From the IMG/VR virus record IMGVR_UViG_3300043395_002914, positions 1-39,940 of that record: a DNA stretch of 39,940 bases, one strand, 5' to 3'. The translations under genes and the position numbers were made by a program. Positions within the stretch are counted from its first letter, which is position 1. Every line of letters starts with the position of its first letter. Below, one piece after another: positions 14,830 to 23,124 of this stretch. Below the pieces are notes generated by a model that worked only from the letters and a program-made list of their open reading frames with translations, did no database searches and was not told the DNA's origin. The stretch is from a virus.

Positions 14830-16892
14830 GGCAATTCAAGCCCGGTGCAGACAATGCGCAGCGCGGGCGTTACGCTGTCGGCTTTCACCCATACGGTTTG
14901 CGATGTGGAAAGCGGGAGGTAGAACGGAATCGCGCCGGTCGTGAAGCTGTTCACGCCGGTTGTGGTCGTTCCTGCGCCAAACGTGATTTCCCCAAGCCCG
15001 CTGCTGGTAGCCGCGAGCGAGCCGCGAGTCACGCCGCTGGATGTTCCGAACGTCCCGCGGATGGCCGTTACGATGGCCGGAATCTTGTCAAAGCCCGGTG
15101 TCGCTCCAATCTGCGTGTAGGATGCCGTTACCGTGCTCGCCAGCATGACGGCCGGCGTGATGTTGATTTGATGTCCGCGCTGCGAAAATTCGTCAATCTG
15201 GCTGCTGCCGTTGGTGGTGAAGCATCCGACCACGCCGGAAATAAATGCGTCCGGTGCCACAGTCCAGGGGTCCACACTCCACAGGTGCGAGAAAGGCGTG
15301 AGCTTTCCGGTTTCATCGCACGCCAGGCGGATGTGATAGTGCTGGTTGGTGGTCAGCGCGCTTCCGTGCGTCACGTTGGTTGCCGGAATCGAGCCGCAAA
15401 CCACGGCGAGCCCGTCGCGTGAAACGCAAACCGCTTCCGACACGGCCGCGGTGCATGTGGTTACAGAGTCGCGCGTGATTGCAAGCCCGGTGGCAGTGCG
15501 TGCCGTGCTGGCAATCGGCCCGCGCGTCACCGGCGGGCTCCAGAACGTAACCGGTGCAGTGCCGCGGATGAGCTGAGCTTGCGCGACGCGCACGGATTTT
15601 GCGCCGCTGTCGAGCGTCCCGGTCGGGAATCGCAGACTGATTTTCGCGCCGTTCGTCCAGTTCGTATAGCTCGCCGGCGTGAATGAGAGCGTCACGCGCG
15701 TCCATGCGCCGGACGGGCACGCCTGCATCGATTGCGCCAGGCGGTTTGTAAACGTCATGTTGTTTGCTCCGCTGCACGTGTCGATGCGGAGTTGCGGCGT
15801 GAAGCTCGCGCCGGTGTTGTTGTACACCCACCAGGAAACATTCAGAGTCTCCGCGAGCAAATGCGCCGCCATGTGGGAGAACAGGAATTGATGCACGTCC
15901 GTTGTGCCCGTTGCGGCCGGGTCGCCTGTCACCTGCACCGCGTATTTGCTGCGCGTGTCCGGTGCGCTGGCAACGCGCGTCACCAGGCAGGTGGTTCCGC
16001 CGTCGCTCGGTGTTACGCCCCACCGGGAAAAATAGTAATTGTTGGCGTCCTCCACCGCGAGCTTGAACGCCGCCTCTCCAACAAGCCACTGCGCGAAAGA
16101 TGCGTTCTCAAAGTAGTTGGCCGGGTCGCTTGCCGTGGTCGCGGCGGTCGCGCTGGAAACCGGCGGAATGCGGCGCGGGCTCGCAATCTGGCCGGGCTCC
16201 AGCCGTGAATAGTAAACGCGCCATTCCTTGCTGGCGCTGTTGAGTCCGGGCAACTGCACCGACATAATCCCGCCGCGTCGCGTCGCGGTGATGTATGAGC
16301 TAAGGTCAATCAGGAGCGTGATGGTTTTCCGCTCGTTGGCTGCCACTGCGCCAAGGGTCGCCGTCGTCTGCTGCGTGACTGCGGAAAAGTCATCCATCAC
16401 GTCGCACGTTTCCCATACCAGTGTGGGCGTCTGGCTCGTGCCGGTCTTGTTCTCCAGCTCAATGGTGAGCGTCGCCTTATCCTCCAAAAGCGCCGCGGCA
16501 ATGCTGGATGAGAGCCGCTGCCCGATGTTCACGCTGGTTGCATTCGCCTCGCCGGTGATGCTCGCGCAGTAAATCACGTGGTTATGCACTGCATCCGCGC
16601 TGCGTGCCACGGTCGCGCCGGTGCTCGGTCCCGGTGAATACGTGCCTTTTGCATACCAGTTTGAAGCCGTCACCGTCCACGTCGCCGGCAATGAAATCGT
16701 GGTGGTTGACCAATCCCGGAAGTCGGAATTTTGAAGGTAGTTGGTATTCGAGACGGCCGCGGCGAGATTGTTTGCAATCGCGGTGTGATCCGCGCTTGTC
16801 AACGCGACGCTCGGCACCGCCGCGAGTCGCAGCTTTGCGTATGTTACGGTTTCGTCGTCAACCCAGGTGTGTCCGGCTGTTACTTGTGGCAT
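14826..16892 (-). CDS. tail fibre / receptor-binding protein with two jelly-roll-like modules
   Basis: The protein has 688 residues. The N-terminus (WVDDETVTYAKLRLAAVPSV) resembles the virion-anchoring start of phage fibres. Two related modules follow. Each opens with NYxxNxxFxxW (~52 and ~262), continues with Ser/Thr-rich beta strands and ends near a conserved RLEPGQ or QAQLIRG segment followed by SPP or IPP. This is a pattern seen in carbohydrate-binding jelly-roll domains of fibres. The C-terminal ~200 residues are Gly/Thr-rich beta sequence, likely the receptor tip. It lies directly downstream of the nozzle gene. Receptor unknown. Confidence 0.7.
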   Translation of the reverse strand: MPQVTAGHTWVDDETVTYAKLRLAAVPSVALTSADHTAIANNLAAAVSNTNYLQNSDFRDWSTTTISLPATWTVTASNWYAKGTYSPGPSTGATVARSADAVHNHVIYCASITGEANATSVNIGQRLSSSIAAALLEDKATLTIELENKTGTSQTPTLVWETCDVMDDFSAVTQQTTATLGAVAANERKTITLLIDLSSYITATRRGGIMSVQLPGLNSASKEWRVYYSRLEPGQIASPRRIPPVSSATAATTASDPANYFENASFAQWLVGEAAFKLAVEDANNYYFSRWGVTPSDGGTTCLVTRVASAPDTRSKYAVQVTGDPAATGTTDVHQFLFSHMAAHLLAETLNVSWWVYNNTGASFTPQLRIDTCSGANNMTFTNRLAQSMQACPSGAWTRVTLSFTPASYTNWTNGAKISLRFPTGTLDSGAKSVRVAQAQLIRGTAPVTFWSPPVTRGPIASTARTATGLAITRDSVTTCTAAVSEAVCVSRDGLAVVCGSIPATNVTHGSALTTNQHYHIRLACDETGKLTPFSHLWSVDPWTVAPDAFISGVVGCFTTNGSSQIDEFSQRGHQINITPAVMLASTVTASYTQIGATPGFDKIPAIVTAIRGTFGTSSGVTRGSLAATSSGLGEITFGAGTTTTGVNSFTTGAIPFYLPLSTSQTVWVKADSVTPALRIVCTGLELP

Positions 16893-16896
16893 AAAA

Positions 16897-18534
16897 TTAG
16901 GTGGTCGGCAGGAATGCCCGCTCCACGGTCGCGCCCTCTACCTGCGCGCCTTTGAGCTTTGAGGTTCCGCGCGAGCTGGTGAATGTGAGCTGGCAGAAAC
17001 GGCCGGTTTCCTGCATCGCAAACCGGTTTGAAAAGTTCTGCCGGCGATTCAGCACGATGCCGGTTCCAAGCACCATGGCGGGATTCAAGATGACCGCATA
17101 GTCCGCGCGCCCGGAATCGCCGTGGTCGTTGTTGGCGTTTGTGGAAGTCCAGCGTTTACCCGCGACAATGCAGGCGGTGCGGTCGCGTGTCAGCGTCACC
17201 GGGTAGAGTGGCTGTGTCTCTGCGTTGCCGTCCACGTTTACGCTCACGGCGGTTTGTCCGTGCCATTCACTCGTGGCCAGTTGTGCCGCGTTCCAGCGTT
17301 TGCGCGTGGCGTGTCCGGCGAGATAGCCGCGCGTGGTGAGCGTGCCGGTGATGTCTGCGGCTGCCGGCGTCAAATCTTCCTCGCCTTCATAAAGCCCGTA
17401 GCAATTTCCAGCCGTGAAGTCGGCCGCAAATAACCGGCGCTCGCCGCGCCATGTTGCGAGAAACAGCGCATCGATGGGGAAGGGGAAGGTGTGCATTCCT
17501 TCCCATTGGTTCGTGACGAGGTTGAAAACGAAAACCGCGTTGTTTTCCGTCGCGCCCTCGGTCGGCACGGCGAGGAAATAACGGTCGCCCCAAACCGCTG
17601 CCTGTGCCTGCGCGATGAATGCCCAATTCACGACGCGCCGCAATGTCGGCTCGATGTCGTAGCTTACGGCCACGGCTGCCGTCTCGATGCGCTCCTGTAC
17701 GACCTGACGCACCCGATACACTCCCGTGCCGGACAGAAACAGCACGTCGCCGCCGGTCGAGCAAACCGCTTCGCTCGCCACGCATCCCATGTCTGCATTT
17801 ACGACGGAAACCGACAGGCCCGCGAGCGCGCCGGAGATCCCGGAAACGAGGAAAGTGGACCGTCCTTTGAACACAAGCGCCGCCGCCTGTGTAAACGGGA
17901 AAACCCGCGTAATGGCATCCGCGCGGCCGGTGTCGAGTCGCACGCGGTTGGTGATACCAAACTTCCCCAGCTCGCCGATGTCGCCGATGTCGAGATTATC
18001 CTCGTCGGCGGGAATCAAAACGCGGTCGTTGAGGATTTCCGCGTGCGATGCGAGCGGGCAAGGCCGGGTGCCGTCGTTTGCATCGGTGCGGTCCAGAACA
18101 ATGAAGCCCGTTGTCCCATCCCATACCCATGGCTCCAATCCGTCGCGATACGCTACGATGCGGTCGAACTCCTGCGTGAACCGCACGCGCTGCGCGACGG
18201 TGCCAGGCGTCGCGACGCTGACCGGGTCGCACCCTTCCTCGCACCAAAGCGCGCCGGTCGCCGTGATGGCAATCACTCCCTCGGTGCGGGTGGATGGATG
18301 CCGCATTTGCGCGACGCCAAACAACTCCGCACCCAGGCGCAGCCATGCCGGCGACACTGCACCGCGGCGAGTGGTCGCCTCGCCGTCGATGAACTCCACG
18401 TTTTCCGCCCATGCGCAAACGCCGGGCGGCAAAAGCTCCGGGGAAAGGCGCGTATTCACGCCGATAAACCCGGCATCGCCATCGATGACCGCGGCTTCCT
18501 CGCCCTGTAATTGCAGCTCAAAACGTGTGGCCAT
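16897..18534 (-). CDS. tail nozzle (tubular protein B-like)
   Basis: The protein has 545 residues. The N-terminal segment GFIGVNTRLSPELLPPGVCA, then AENVEFIDGEATTRRG, is the hallmark opening of podovirus nozzle proteins. It is followed by many blade-like beta repeats (VIAITATGALWCEEG, RIVAYRDGLEPWVWDG, VLFLSGTGVYRVRQ, FVFNLVTNQWEGM). The protein should form the distal tube of the short tail. It sits between lysis genes and the fibre gene. No SD is visible, and a strong hairpin lies just before the start (18548-18610). Confidence 0.72.
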   Translation of the reverse strand: MATRFELQLQGEEAAVIDGDAGFIGVNTRLSPELLPPGVCAWAENVEFIDGEATTRRGAVSPAWLRLGAELFGVAQMRHPSTRTEGVIAITATGALWCEEGCDPVSVATPGTVAQRVRFTQEFDRIVAYRDGLEPWVWDGTTGFIVLDRTDANDGTRPCPLASHAEILNDRVLIPADEDNLDIGDIGELGKFGITNRVRLDTGRADAITRVFPFTQAAALVFKGRSTFLVSGISGALAGLSVSVVNADMGCVASEAVCSTGGDVLFLSGTGVYRVRQVVQERIETAAVAVSYDIEPTLRRVVNWAFIAQAQAAVWGDRYFLAVPTEGATENNAVFVFNLVTNQWEGMHTFPFPIDALFLATWRGERRLFAADFTAGNCYGLYEGEEDLTPAAADITGTLTTRGYLAGHATRKRWNAAQLATSEWHGQTAVSVNVDGNAETQPLYPVTLTRDRTACIVAGKRWTSTNANNDHGDSGRADYAVILNPAMVLGTGIVLNRRQNFSNRFAMQETGRFCQLTFTSSRGTSKLKGAQVEGATVERAFLPTT

Positions 18535-18547
18535 GATTGAAAGAAAA

Positions 18548-18610
18548 TTGTGTCACTCCCGGCGGGCTCCGGCGGGCGTCCGACTCGCCGTCGTCGCCGG
18601 GGTGACACAA
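18548..18610 (-). promoter_or_regulatory. strong hairpin upstream of the nozzle gene
   Basis: TTGTGTCAC (18548-18556) plus CCCGGCG (18558-18564) pairs with CGCCGGG (18595-18601) plus GTGACACAA (18602-18610). That is 16 bp with one bulged base around a 30-base loop. Read leftwards it is followed by TTTTCTTTC, like a terminator tail, and then by the nozzle ATG at 18534. It may be a terminator or attenuator that sets nozzle and fibre expression apart from the genes before it. Confidence 0.6.
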
Positions 18611-18732
18611 AGAGAAATGCGGGCGTCTGCCGAATGCAGGCCGCCCGACCACGCACCGGCACCGCCAAGGCTCCCGCCCCGACCTGCGCGGGACAATCGG
18701 CAATGCTGCATGGAGAAGTGAAAGAGGCTCAT
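18553..18732 (-). CDS. possible small protein, 59 aa, doubtful
   Basis: An ATG at 18732-18730 overlaps the amidase stop as ATGA, the coupling used across this operon, and opens a 59-codon frame beginning MSLFHFSMQHCRLSRAG. The sequence is Gly/Ala/Arg-rich with no membrane segment or lipobox. It does not look like a spanin, and its end runs into the hairpin. It may be chance coding in an otherwise non-coding stretch of about 190 bases. Confidence 0.25.
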   Translation of the reverse strand: MSLFHFSMQHCRLSRAGRGGSLGGAGAWSGGLHSADARISLCVTPATTASRTPAGARRE

Positions 18733-19352
18733 GGTTGATGAACCTCCGGTAGTCCTTTGAAGCCGCACGCCTCGCGCACCTGCTGCATGGGGAACAGCGG
18801 GCCGGGGTCGAGCTTGCGTTCCGGCGCGATGCAATCGTGTCCGGTGATGTCGTCGAGATTATATTTGGAAACCAGCGCCTTGCAGATCGCGGTCACGGCT
18901 TCGATTTGCACCGCGGGATAAAGCTCCCAAAGCCGTTTGGGTCCGCCATTGCGGTGCGTGGCCATGGCAAACGTCGCGCCGTGTTTGCGAGCCCATGACT
19001 GCGCGCCTTCATCGTCGCCGGCATTTGCAATTTCAATGCCGATGGTGAAGTCATTGCATCCCGTGTATTCGCGCTTGGTCTTCGGGTCCACCCACCGCGA
19101 CACTCCCGCGTGCCCGGCGGTGCTGTTGAATGCGCGGCATTGCGTGATTGTCCCGTCGCGGTCCACGACGAGATGTGCCGATACTCCGCGCTCCCGCATT
19201 GCATGGATGCTGCTTTCCCCGCTGGCTCCGCCGGTGAAATGAAGCACGACCGCGCGGCGAATCGCCATCGGCTTTCCGCCGGCAATGATGTTGCGAGCCA
19301 CGGCTCTGCCGTCGATGGCGAGAAAATGCGCGCTGTCGATGGAGAAGTTCAT
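18729..19352 (-). CDS. N-acetylmuramoyl-L-alanine amidase (endolysin)
   Basis: This 207-residue Amidase_2 (PGRP/AmpD-like) enzyme cuts the bond between MurNAc and the stem peptide. Visible hallmarks are the first zinc ligand in VLHFTGG (H38), HLVVDRDGTITQ, the catalytic-site Glu in IGIEIAN (E107), and GHDCIAPERKLDPGP with H172, K180 and D182. It has no signal peptide, so release should depend on a holin. It follows directly (ATGA overlap) the small single-span membrane protein at 19349-19699. The length fits a single-domain endolysin without a wall-binding domain. Confidence 0.88.
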   Translation of the reverse strand: MNFSIDSAHFLAIDGRAVARNIIAGGKPMAIRRAVVLHFTGGASGESSIHAMRERGVSAHLVVDRDGTITQCRAFNSTAGHAGVSRWVDPKTKREYTGCNDFTIGIEIANAGDDEGAQSWARKHGATFAMATHRNGGPKRLWELYPAVQIEAVTAICKALVSKYNLDDITGHDCIAPERKLDPGPLFPMQQVREACGFKGLPEVHQP

Positions 19353-19699
19353 TTTGGCTGCACTTGCTGCTGGGATAGCTTCATCTCGCGAATCTCGCGG
19401 AGCGCCGTGGTGTTGGCCGTGATTGCGGCTTCGGTTTCGGCGACAATTTTTGTCAGTTCGTCGCGCACGAATTTATTCAGCTCGTCATGTTTCGTCGCGA
19501 GCGACGAGATTTGCCCTGTGAAATACTTGGCGAGCATCCACATCGCGAGCAGCCCGATGACAAGCAGGGCGATGAACAGCCAGCGGTCATTCTGCTGGGC
19601 TGCGGTGTCGATGACTGTTTTCAGGTCTGTTGGGTTCATTTCAATTTCGGCGGCGTGCTGTTGGGCTTTGTCCAGAAACTCGGCAAGGGCTGCGTTCAT
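19349..19699 (-). CDS. single-span membrane protein, holin or spanin candidate
   Basis: The protein has 116 residues: an N-terminal soluble helix, one transmembrane segment at ~40-58 (WLFIALLVIGLLAMWMLAK) and a long charged coiled-coil C-terminus (LATKHDELNKFVRDELTKIV, then AETEAAITANTTALREIREM). It is coupled to the endolysin gene. The single span plus periplasm- or cytoplasm-facing coiled coil could be an unusual holin or an inner-membrane spanin. No second lysis membrane gene is evident nearby. The role is inferred from its neighbour. Confidence 0.6.
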   Translation of the reverse strand: MNAALAEFLDKAQQHAAEIEMNPTDLKTVIDTAAQQNDRWLFIALLVIGLLAMWMLAKYFTGQISSLATKHDELNKFVRDELTKIVAETEAAITANTTALREIREMKLSQQQVQPK

Positions 19700-20041
19700 T
19701 TAGTGGATGGATGCGAACGCGATGCCGATGCCGGGCGTGTCTGCAATGTCCAAAGTTCCGCAGAACATTACCCAGAGTCCATCGGTGAATTTGATTGGCA
19801 CGGCGAGCTGAACGGTGGTTCCCGCAGCGACTTTGAATGCGCCAACAATTCCGTCGTTGCTGTCCGGGGTGACGTTGCCGGTGCCCTCCACGAGAATGAC
19901 AAACGCATCCACGTTGCCGGTTTCAGTGACGACGAGATTTTGCAGCATCCCGCTGCTTTCGCTGATCTTGATTGCCGCGGCCGGTGTGATGCTTGGCATG
20001 ACAAGCTGGCCGGGGTTTGGTGTGACGTATAGGTTGCCCAT
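19700..20041 (-). CDS. virion-module hypothetical protein, beta-rich
   Basis: The protein has 113 residues, almost all beta-strand pattern (LQNLVVTETGNVDAFVILVE, then TTVQLAVPIKFTDGLWVMFC). This resembles small head or tail accessory proteins that ornament phage particles. It lies between the adaptor and the lysis genes. The TAA is followed at once by the ATG of the next gene. No family is recognised. Confidence 0.55.
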   Translation of the reverse strand: MGNLYVTPNPGQLVMPSITPAAAIKISESSGMLQNLVVTETGNVDAFVILVEGTGNVTPDSNDGIVGAFKVAAGTTVQLAVPIKFTDGLWVMFCGTLDIADTPGIGIAFASIH

Positions 20042-20044
20042 AAA

Positions 20045-21115
20045 TTATGCGACTCGCACGCGGTAGCGGCGGGTCTGGTGTTGGTGGTTGTTGACTCCCT
20101 GGAGCGCGCTTTCGAGCGCGGCGTTGCCTTTGTTCTCGCGGGCAATCGCGGTGGTTTCCTTTCCGTCTGCGCGCAGCAAGTCGGCGCTCGCGTAGTAGCG
20201 CACGGCGGTTGCGAATAGTGCGGGTATCTGGATTCGTGTCCACGTGGCGGTGTCCGTTTCGGGTGCGGTGTTGGCGACGTTCCCGGCTTTGTTCGCGATG
20301 CACTTAAAGCAGTCGCCGCCGGTCGTGGAGTAGCGCACCATCCCGGCGGTCACGGATTCCGTCGCCGTCCATTCCGTGCCGTCGAGCACGGGCGGGGTGG
20401 ATTGCGCTTCCATCCATACGCGGGCGTATCCTTCCGGCACGCGGATTTTGTCGCCCTCCAGCTCGTAATCAAGCCGCGGCGCCACTCCGATGCGCGGGTC
20501 TGCTCCGTAAACCTCATGCACTTTGTAGGTGCTTGCGCTCGCCGTGGTGTAGGTGTCGAAAACGGCGGCTTTGAAATACTCGTCGTTTTCCTCCGGTCGA
20601 ATCGCGCGCAGCACGGAATTGCTCACGGCGAGCGTCCATGTTTCCGCAACTGTGATTGTTTTTCCGTCCACGGCCAGCACGGTCGTTGTCGCCGTAGGGT
20701 CGCCGGGTTTGTAAATGATGTCGCCTTCCTCGGCGTCGGGTGCGGTCGTGAATGTCACGACGCGGAAATTTGCGGTGAGAACGTCAATCGCGGAGATCAC
20801 GCCAACGGTCGCGTCGCCAATTGTAGCGTCGGGGTCGGTGAATGGTTTGGTGACTTCCCAAAATGACTCGCCAAAGCGGACAATGGTGCCGGCCGTGTAG
20901 GTGGTGCCGGATGCCGGATTGTATGCAGTCGGCCACAGCCACGCCTCCAGCGTGGTCATCGTGTCCGGCCATGGGTATTCCTCCCATACCAGGCGCAGCG
21001 CCTCGGATACGGCCACAACCATGGCGCTCTGTTGCTCCGGGGAAATCTGCCGGCTGCTCACGCCGGCGAGTTGCGCGACGCTTCCAAGAATGGTTTTGAG
21101 CGGAATGGCGTTCAT
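20045..21115 (-). CDS. head-tail adaptor candidate
   Basis: The protein has 356 residues from ATG 21115, chosen because it overlaps the upstream stop as ATGA; an in-frame ATG 18 bases earlier is less likely. The N-terminal helices (LKTILGSVAQLAGV, EQQSAMVVAVSEALRLVWEE, then YPWPD) and the C-terminal helical region (LFATAVRYYASADLLRADGK) bracket a beta-rich insertion. This is the layout of podovirus adaptor (gp11-like) proteins. Its place after capsid and before nozzle fits. Moderate confidence. Confidence 0.5.
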   Translation of the reverse strand: MNAIPLKTILGSVAQLAGVSSRQISPEQQSAMVVAVSEALRLVWEEYPWPDTMTTLEAWLWPTAYNPASGTTYTAGTIVRFGESFWEVTKPFTDPDATIGDATVGVISAIDVLTANFRVVTFTTAPDAEEGDIIYKPGDPTATTTVLAVDGKTITVAETWTLAVSNSVLRAIRPEENDEYFKAAVFDTYTTASASTYKVHEVYGADPRIGVAPRLDYELEGDKIRVPEGYARVWMEAQSTPPVLDGTEWTATESVTAGMVRYSTTGGDCFKCIANKAGNVANTAPETDTATWTRIQIPALFATAVRYYASADLLRADGKETTAIARENKGNAALESALQGVNNHQHQTRRYRVRVA

Positions 21116-21444
21116 GGGCGGATGATTCTGCAATGGCGCGATTCGTCGCGCACTTTCATGGCGGGATTATCGCGCACCATGTCTTTGATGAACCGCTCAT
21201 CAGTCCAGCAATGCGGCCCGTAAATGCGCACCATTTCCCAATAAATCGCAGGGTCCACCACGGCGAGCCGCTCGCCGACGTGCTCGTTGTGAATCATTCC
21301 CCGCCGTGCCCGCGCCATGCGTTCCTGCCGCTCTTGTGCGAGCGCAATCTTTGCACGGTGTCCGGTTTCCACTTCCGCGAGGAAATCGCGAAACAGCTCG
21401 CAATCTTCTGCGGAGTCGATGTGGATGTCGGTGAGCAGTGGCAT
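21112..21444 (-). CDS. virion-module hypothetical protein, 110 aa
   Basis: The start was taken at ATG 21444 (MPLLTDIHIDSAED), because the longer frame enters the hairpin at 21463-21503. The protein is charged and helical: ELFRDFLAEVETGHRAKIAL, then AQERQERMARARRG, then a globular IYWEMVRIYGPHCWTDERFI tail. It lies between decoration and adaptor genes, so a head-completion role is possible. Family unknown. Confidence 0.6.
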   Translation of the reverse strand: MPLLTDIHIDSAEDCELFRDFLAEVETGHRAKIALAQERQERMARARRGMIHNEHVGERLAVVDPAIYWEMVRIYGPHCWTDERFIKDMVRDNPAMKVRDESRHCRIIRP

Positions 21445-21462
21445 GGTGAGGAATCGGGAATC

Positions 21463-21503
21463 AGCGCCCGGCGGCAAGCTCCTACACCTGGCCGCCGGGC
21501 GCT
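21463..21503 (-). promoter_or_regulatory. perfect 12-bp hairpin downstream of the capsid genes
   Basis: AGCGCCCGGCGG (21463-21474) pairs with CCGCCGGGCGCT (21492-21503) around a 17-base loop. It follows the decoration gene stop at 21520. Leftward sequence after it is not U-rich, so it is more likely an mRNA end-stabiliser or partial terminator than a full stop. It could explain high capsid but lower tail expression. Confidence 0.6.
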
Positions 21504-21519
21504 TTCTTCCCCCCGAATA

Positions 21520-22002
21520 CTATTGCTGGAATGCGGCCTTCGCGATGTCCGCCATGTTGACGATTCGCAAAAGGACAATCAGCTCGCCCTGCGTGAGCGC
21601 GTTAAGGTTTTTCCCGGCCATCGATGATACCTTGATGTCCACGGTATCCGCGGCCGTGTAGGCCAGCATCGTGCCGGTGCCGGCCTTGCTGGTGACAACC
21701 GTGCCGTTGGCGTTCACTTCCATGGAAGCAAGGAAGCGGTCCACGTCGCCGCCGTCGCCGACTTCGATTGCCGTGGTGTTGAACGCATTGTCTGCGGAGT
21801 CTTTGAACTGCGTGCGAACATGCACCGCGCACGCCAGAACAATGTCGCCCGCTTTTACGTCGATTAGCTCCAGCGTCTGCGCGGTGGCATTCGTTGTGAG
21901 GTCGAGGTCGGCGTGCGTGACTTTGAAGGCGTGCGTGAAGCCTGTTGCGGATTCCGTCGTGCCGAGTGGCAGCGGAAGTGTCGTGATTCGTGTATTTGGC
22001 AT
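21520..22002 (-). CDS. capsid decoration protein candidate
   Basis: This 160-residue beta-rich protein directly follows the major capsid gene. Segments such as GFTHAFKVTHADLDLTTNAT, TLELIDVKAGDIVLACAVHV and VDIKVSSMAGKNLNALTQG suggest a compact beta domain. Similar-sized genes next to the capsid gene often encode decoration or head-stabilising proteins. The leader before ATG is A-rich without SD. Function rests on position and composition. Confidence 0.5.
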   Translation of the reverse strand: MPNTRITTLPLPLGTTESATGFTHAFKVTHADLDLTTNATAQTLELIDVKAGDIVLACAVHVRTQFKDSADNAFNTTAIEVGDGGDVDRFLASMEVNANGTVVTSKAGTGTMLAYTAADTVDIKVSSMAGKNLNALTQGELIVLLRIVNMADIAKAAFQQ

Positions 22003-22043
22003 AACTTATCGAGTCTTGATGTTTGTGCTCAGTGTCCCGCGGC

Positions 22044-23078
22044 TTATTGCAGCGTGGTGATTGCGGTTTCGGTGGATGGCTTGATTGCCACGTGTGCGCG
22101 CGGGTCGCCTGGGTGCCACAGGTGCATGGCTTTGAGGACGCGCTTGTCGCCGCCGCCGTCATTGCCGAGCGGCTCGTCGAACGTGCCACGGCCAAACGGA
22201 TGCGATTGCACCATGTCCATCTCGAACAGGTAGCCGCGCTGGTCGGTCGGCATGAAGAAATCCGGGTGGACTTCCACAACGCCCCACGTGGTTTTGAAGA
22301 ACGTCACGCCCGTTGCGATGGTGTCGCCCTGCTCGGCATTGTAGCGGCGCACCTGCGTGAAGCTGGCCACGTCGGCGATGCGGCAGTTGAAGAGGTCGAT
22401 ACGCTCCTGCAAGTCCGCGGCCATGACGCCGTGGAGCTGGCATTTCGTGCCGTTGTTCTTCCACCGGATTTTCAGCAACTCCACAAACTTCTCTTCCGTG
22501 AAGTTCGCGAGCGTGCCGGTGTAGATTTGTGTGGATGGTGTCCGCACTGCTTCCGGCACCGGCTGGTCGGTCTGCGCCGTGGATTGCAGCCATTTACCGG
22601 CACCGCGGAAACGGCTGCCGTTGTTTGCGCCGCGGTCGGGCTGGCTGTCGTTGTCCGACAGCATTTCGATTTCCATGCCCTCAGCGATTGCGCGGAGCTG
22701 GTCGGCGGCCGCCATGGCGAGGCGCGCGGCATTGGTGCCGCGATTTGCGCCGGCGGTCTGGGCAGTGGTTCGGGCAACGCTGCCGATTTCGGCGGCGATG
22801 TCTCCGACTCCAAAGCCTTCCTTCCAGACACCGACGCGGGCGGTGACTTCCTCCTCGCCGGTTTGACCGTTAATCACGGTCACGGGCTGGCCATCGGACT
22901 TGCCGGATGTCGAGCCCTTGCGGCTGAGTTTGACTTTGTATTGATGCGTGAGCTGGTCGATAGCTGGCCCCTGGGTGAGCTTCGACTTGAACGGCGTTTC
23001 CGGCGCGATGGTCGCGAACAGAATGTTGGACCATGAATCGGGTTTCCCCTTGATTTGGTCAGTGGTTACTACTGGCAT
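22044..23078 (-). CDS. major capsid protein (DUF5309/SU10-like HK97 fold)
   Basis: The protein has 344 residues. The N-terminal pattern ILFATIAPETPFKSKL is followed by a hydrophilic THQYKVKLSRKGSTSGKSD arm. Then come long helices (AARLAMAAADQLRAIAEGM) and the EMLSDND segment. The C-terminal FKTTWGVVEVHPDFFMPTD and RGYLFEMDMVQ strands match the DUF5309/SU10 capsid pattern as I know it. It forms the icosahedral shell by HK97-like assembly and lies right after the scaffold gene. The leader is A-rich (AACAAGCCAAAAACAAACAC) with no SD. Exact family is not checked by search. Confidence 0.8.
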   Translation of the reverse strand: MPVVTTDQIKGKPDSWSNILFATIAPETPFKSKLTQGPAIDQLTHQYKVKLSRKGSTSGKSDGQPVTVINGQTGEEEVTARVGVWKEGFGVGDIAAEIGSVARTTAQTAGANRGTNAARLAMAAADQLRAIAEGMEIEMLSDNDSQPDRGANNGSRFRGAGKWLQSTAQTDQPVPEAVRTPSTQIYTGTLANFTEEKFVELLKIRWKNNGTKCQLHGVMAADLQERIDLFNCRIADVASFTQVRRYNAEQGDTIATGVTFFKTTWGVVEVHPDFFMPTDQRGYLFEMDMVQSHPFGRGTFDEPLGNDGGGDKRVLKAMHLWHPGDPRAHVAIKPSTETAITTLQ

Positions 23079-23124
23079 TGTGTGTTTGTTTTTGGCTTGT
23101 TGGTGGACGCCATGAAAACGGTCG

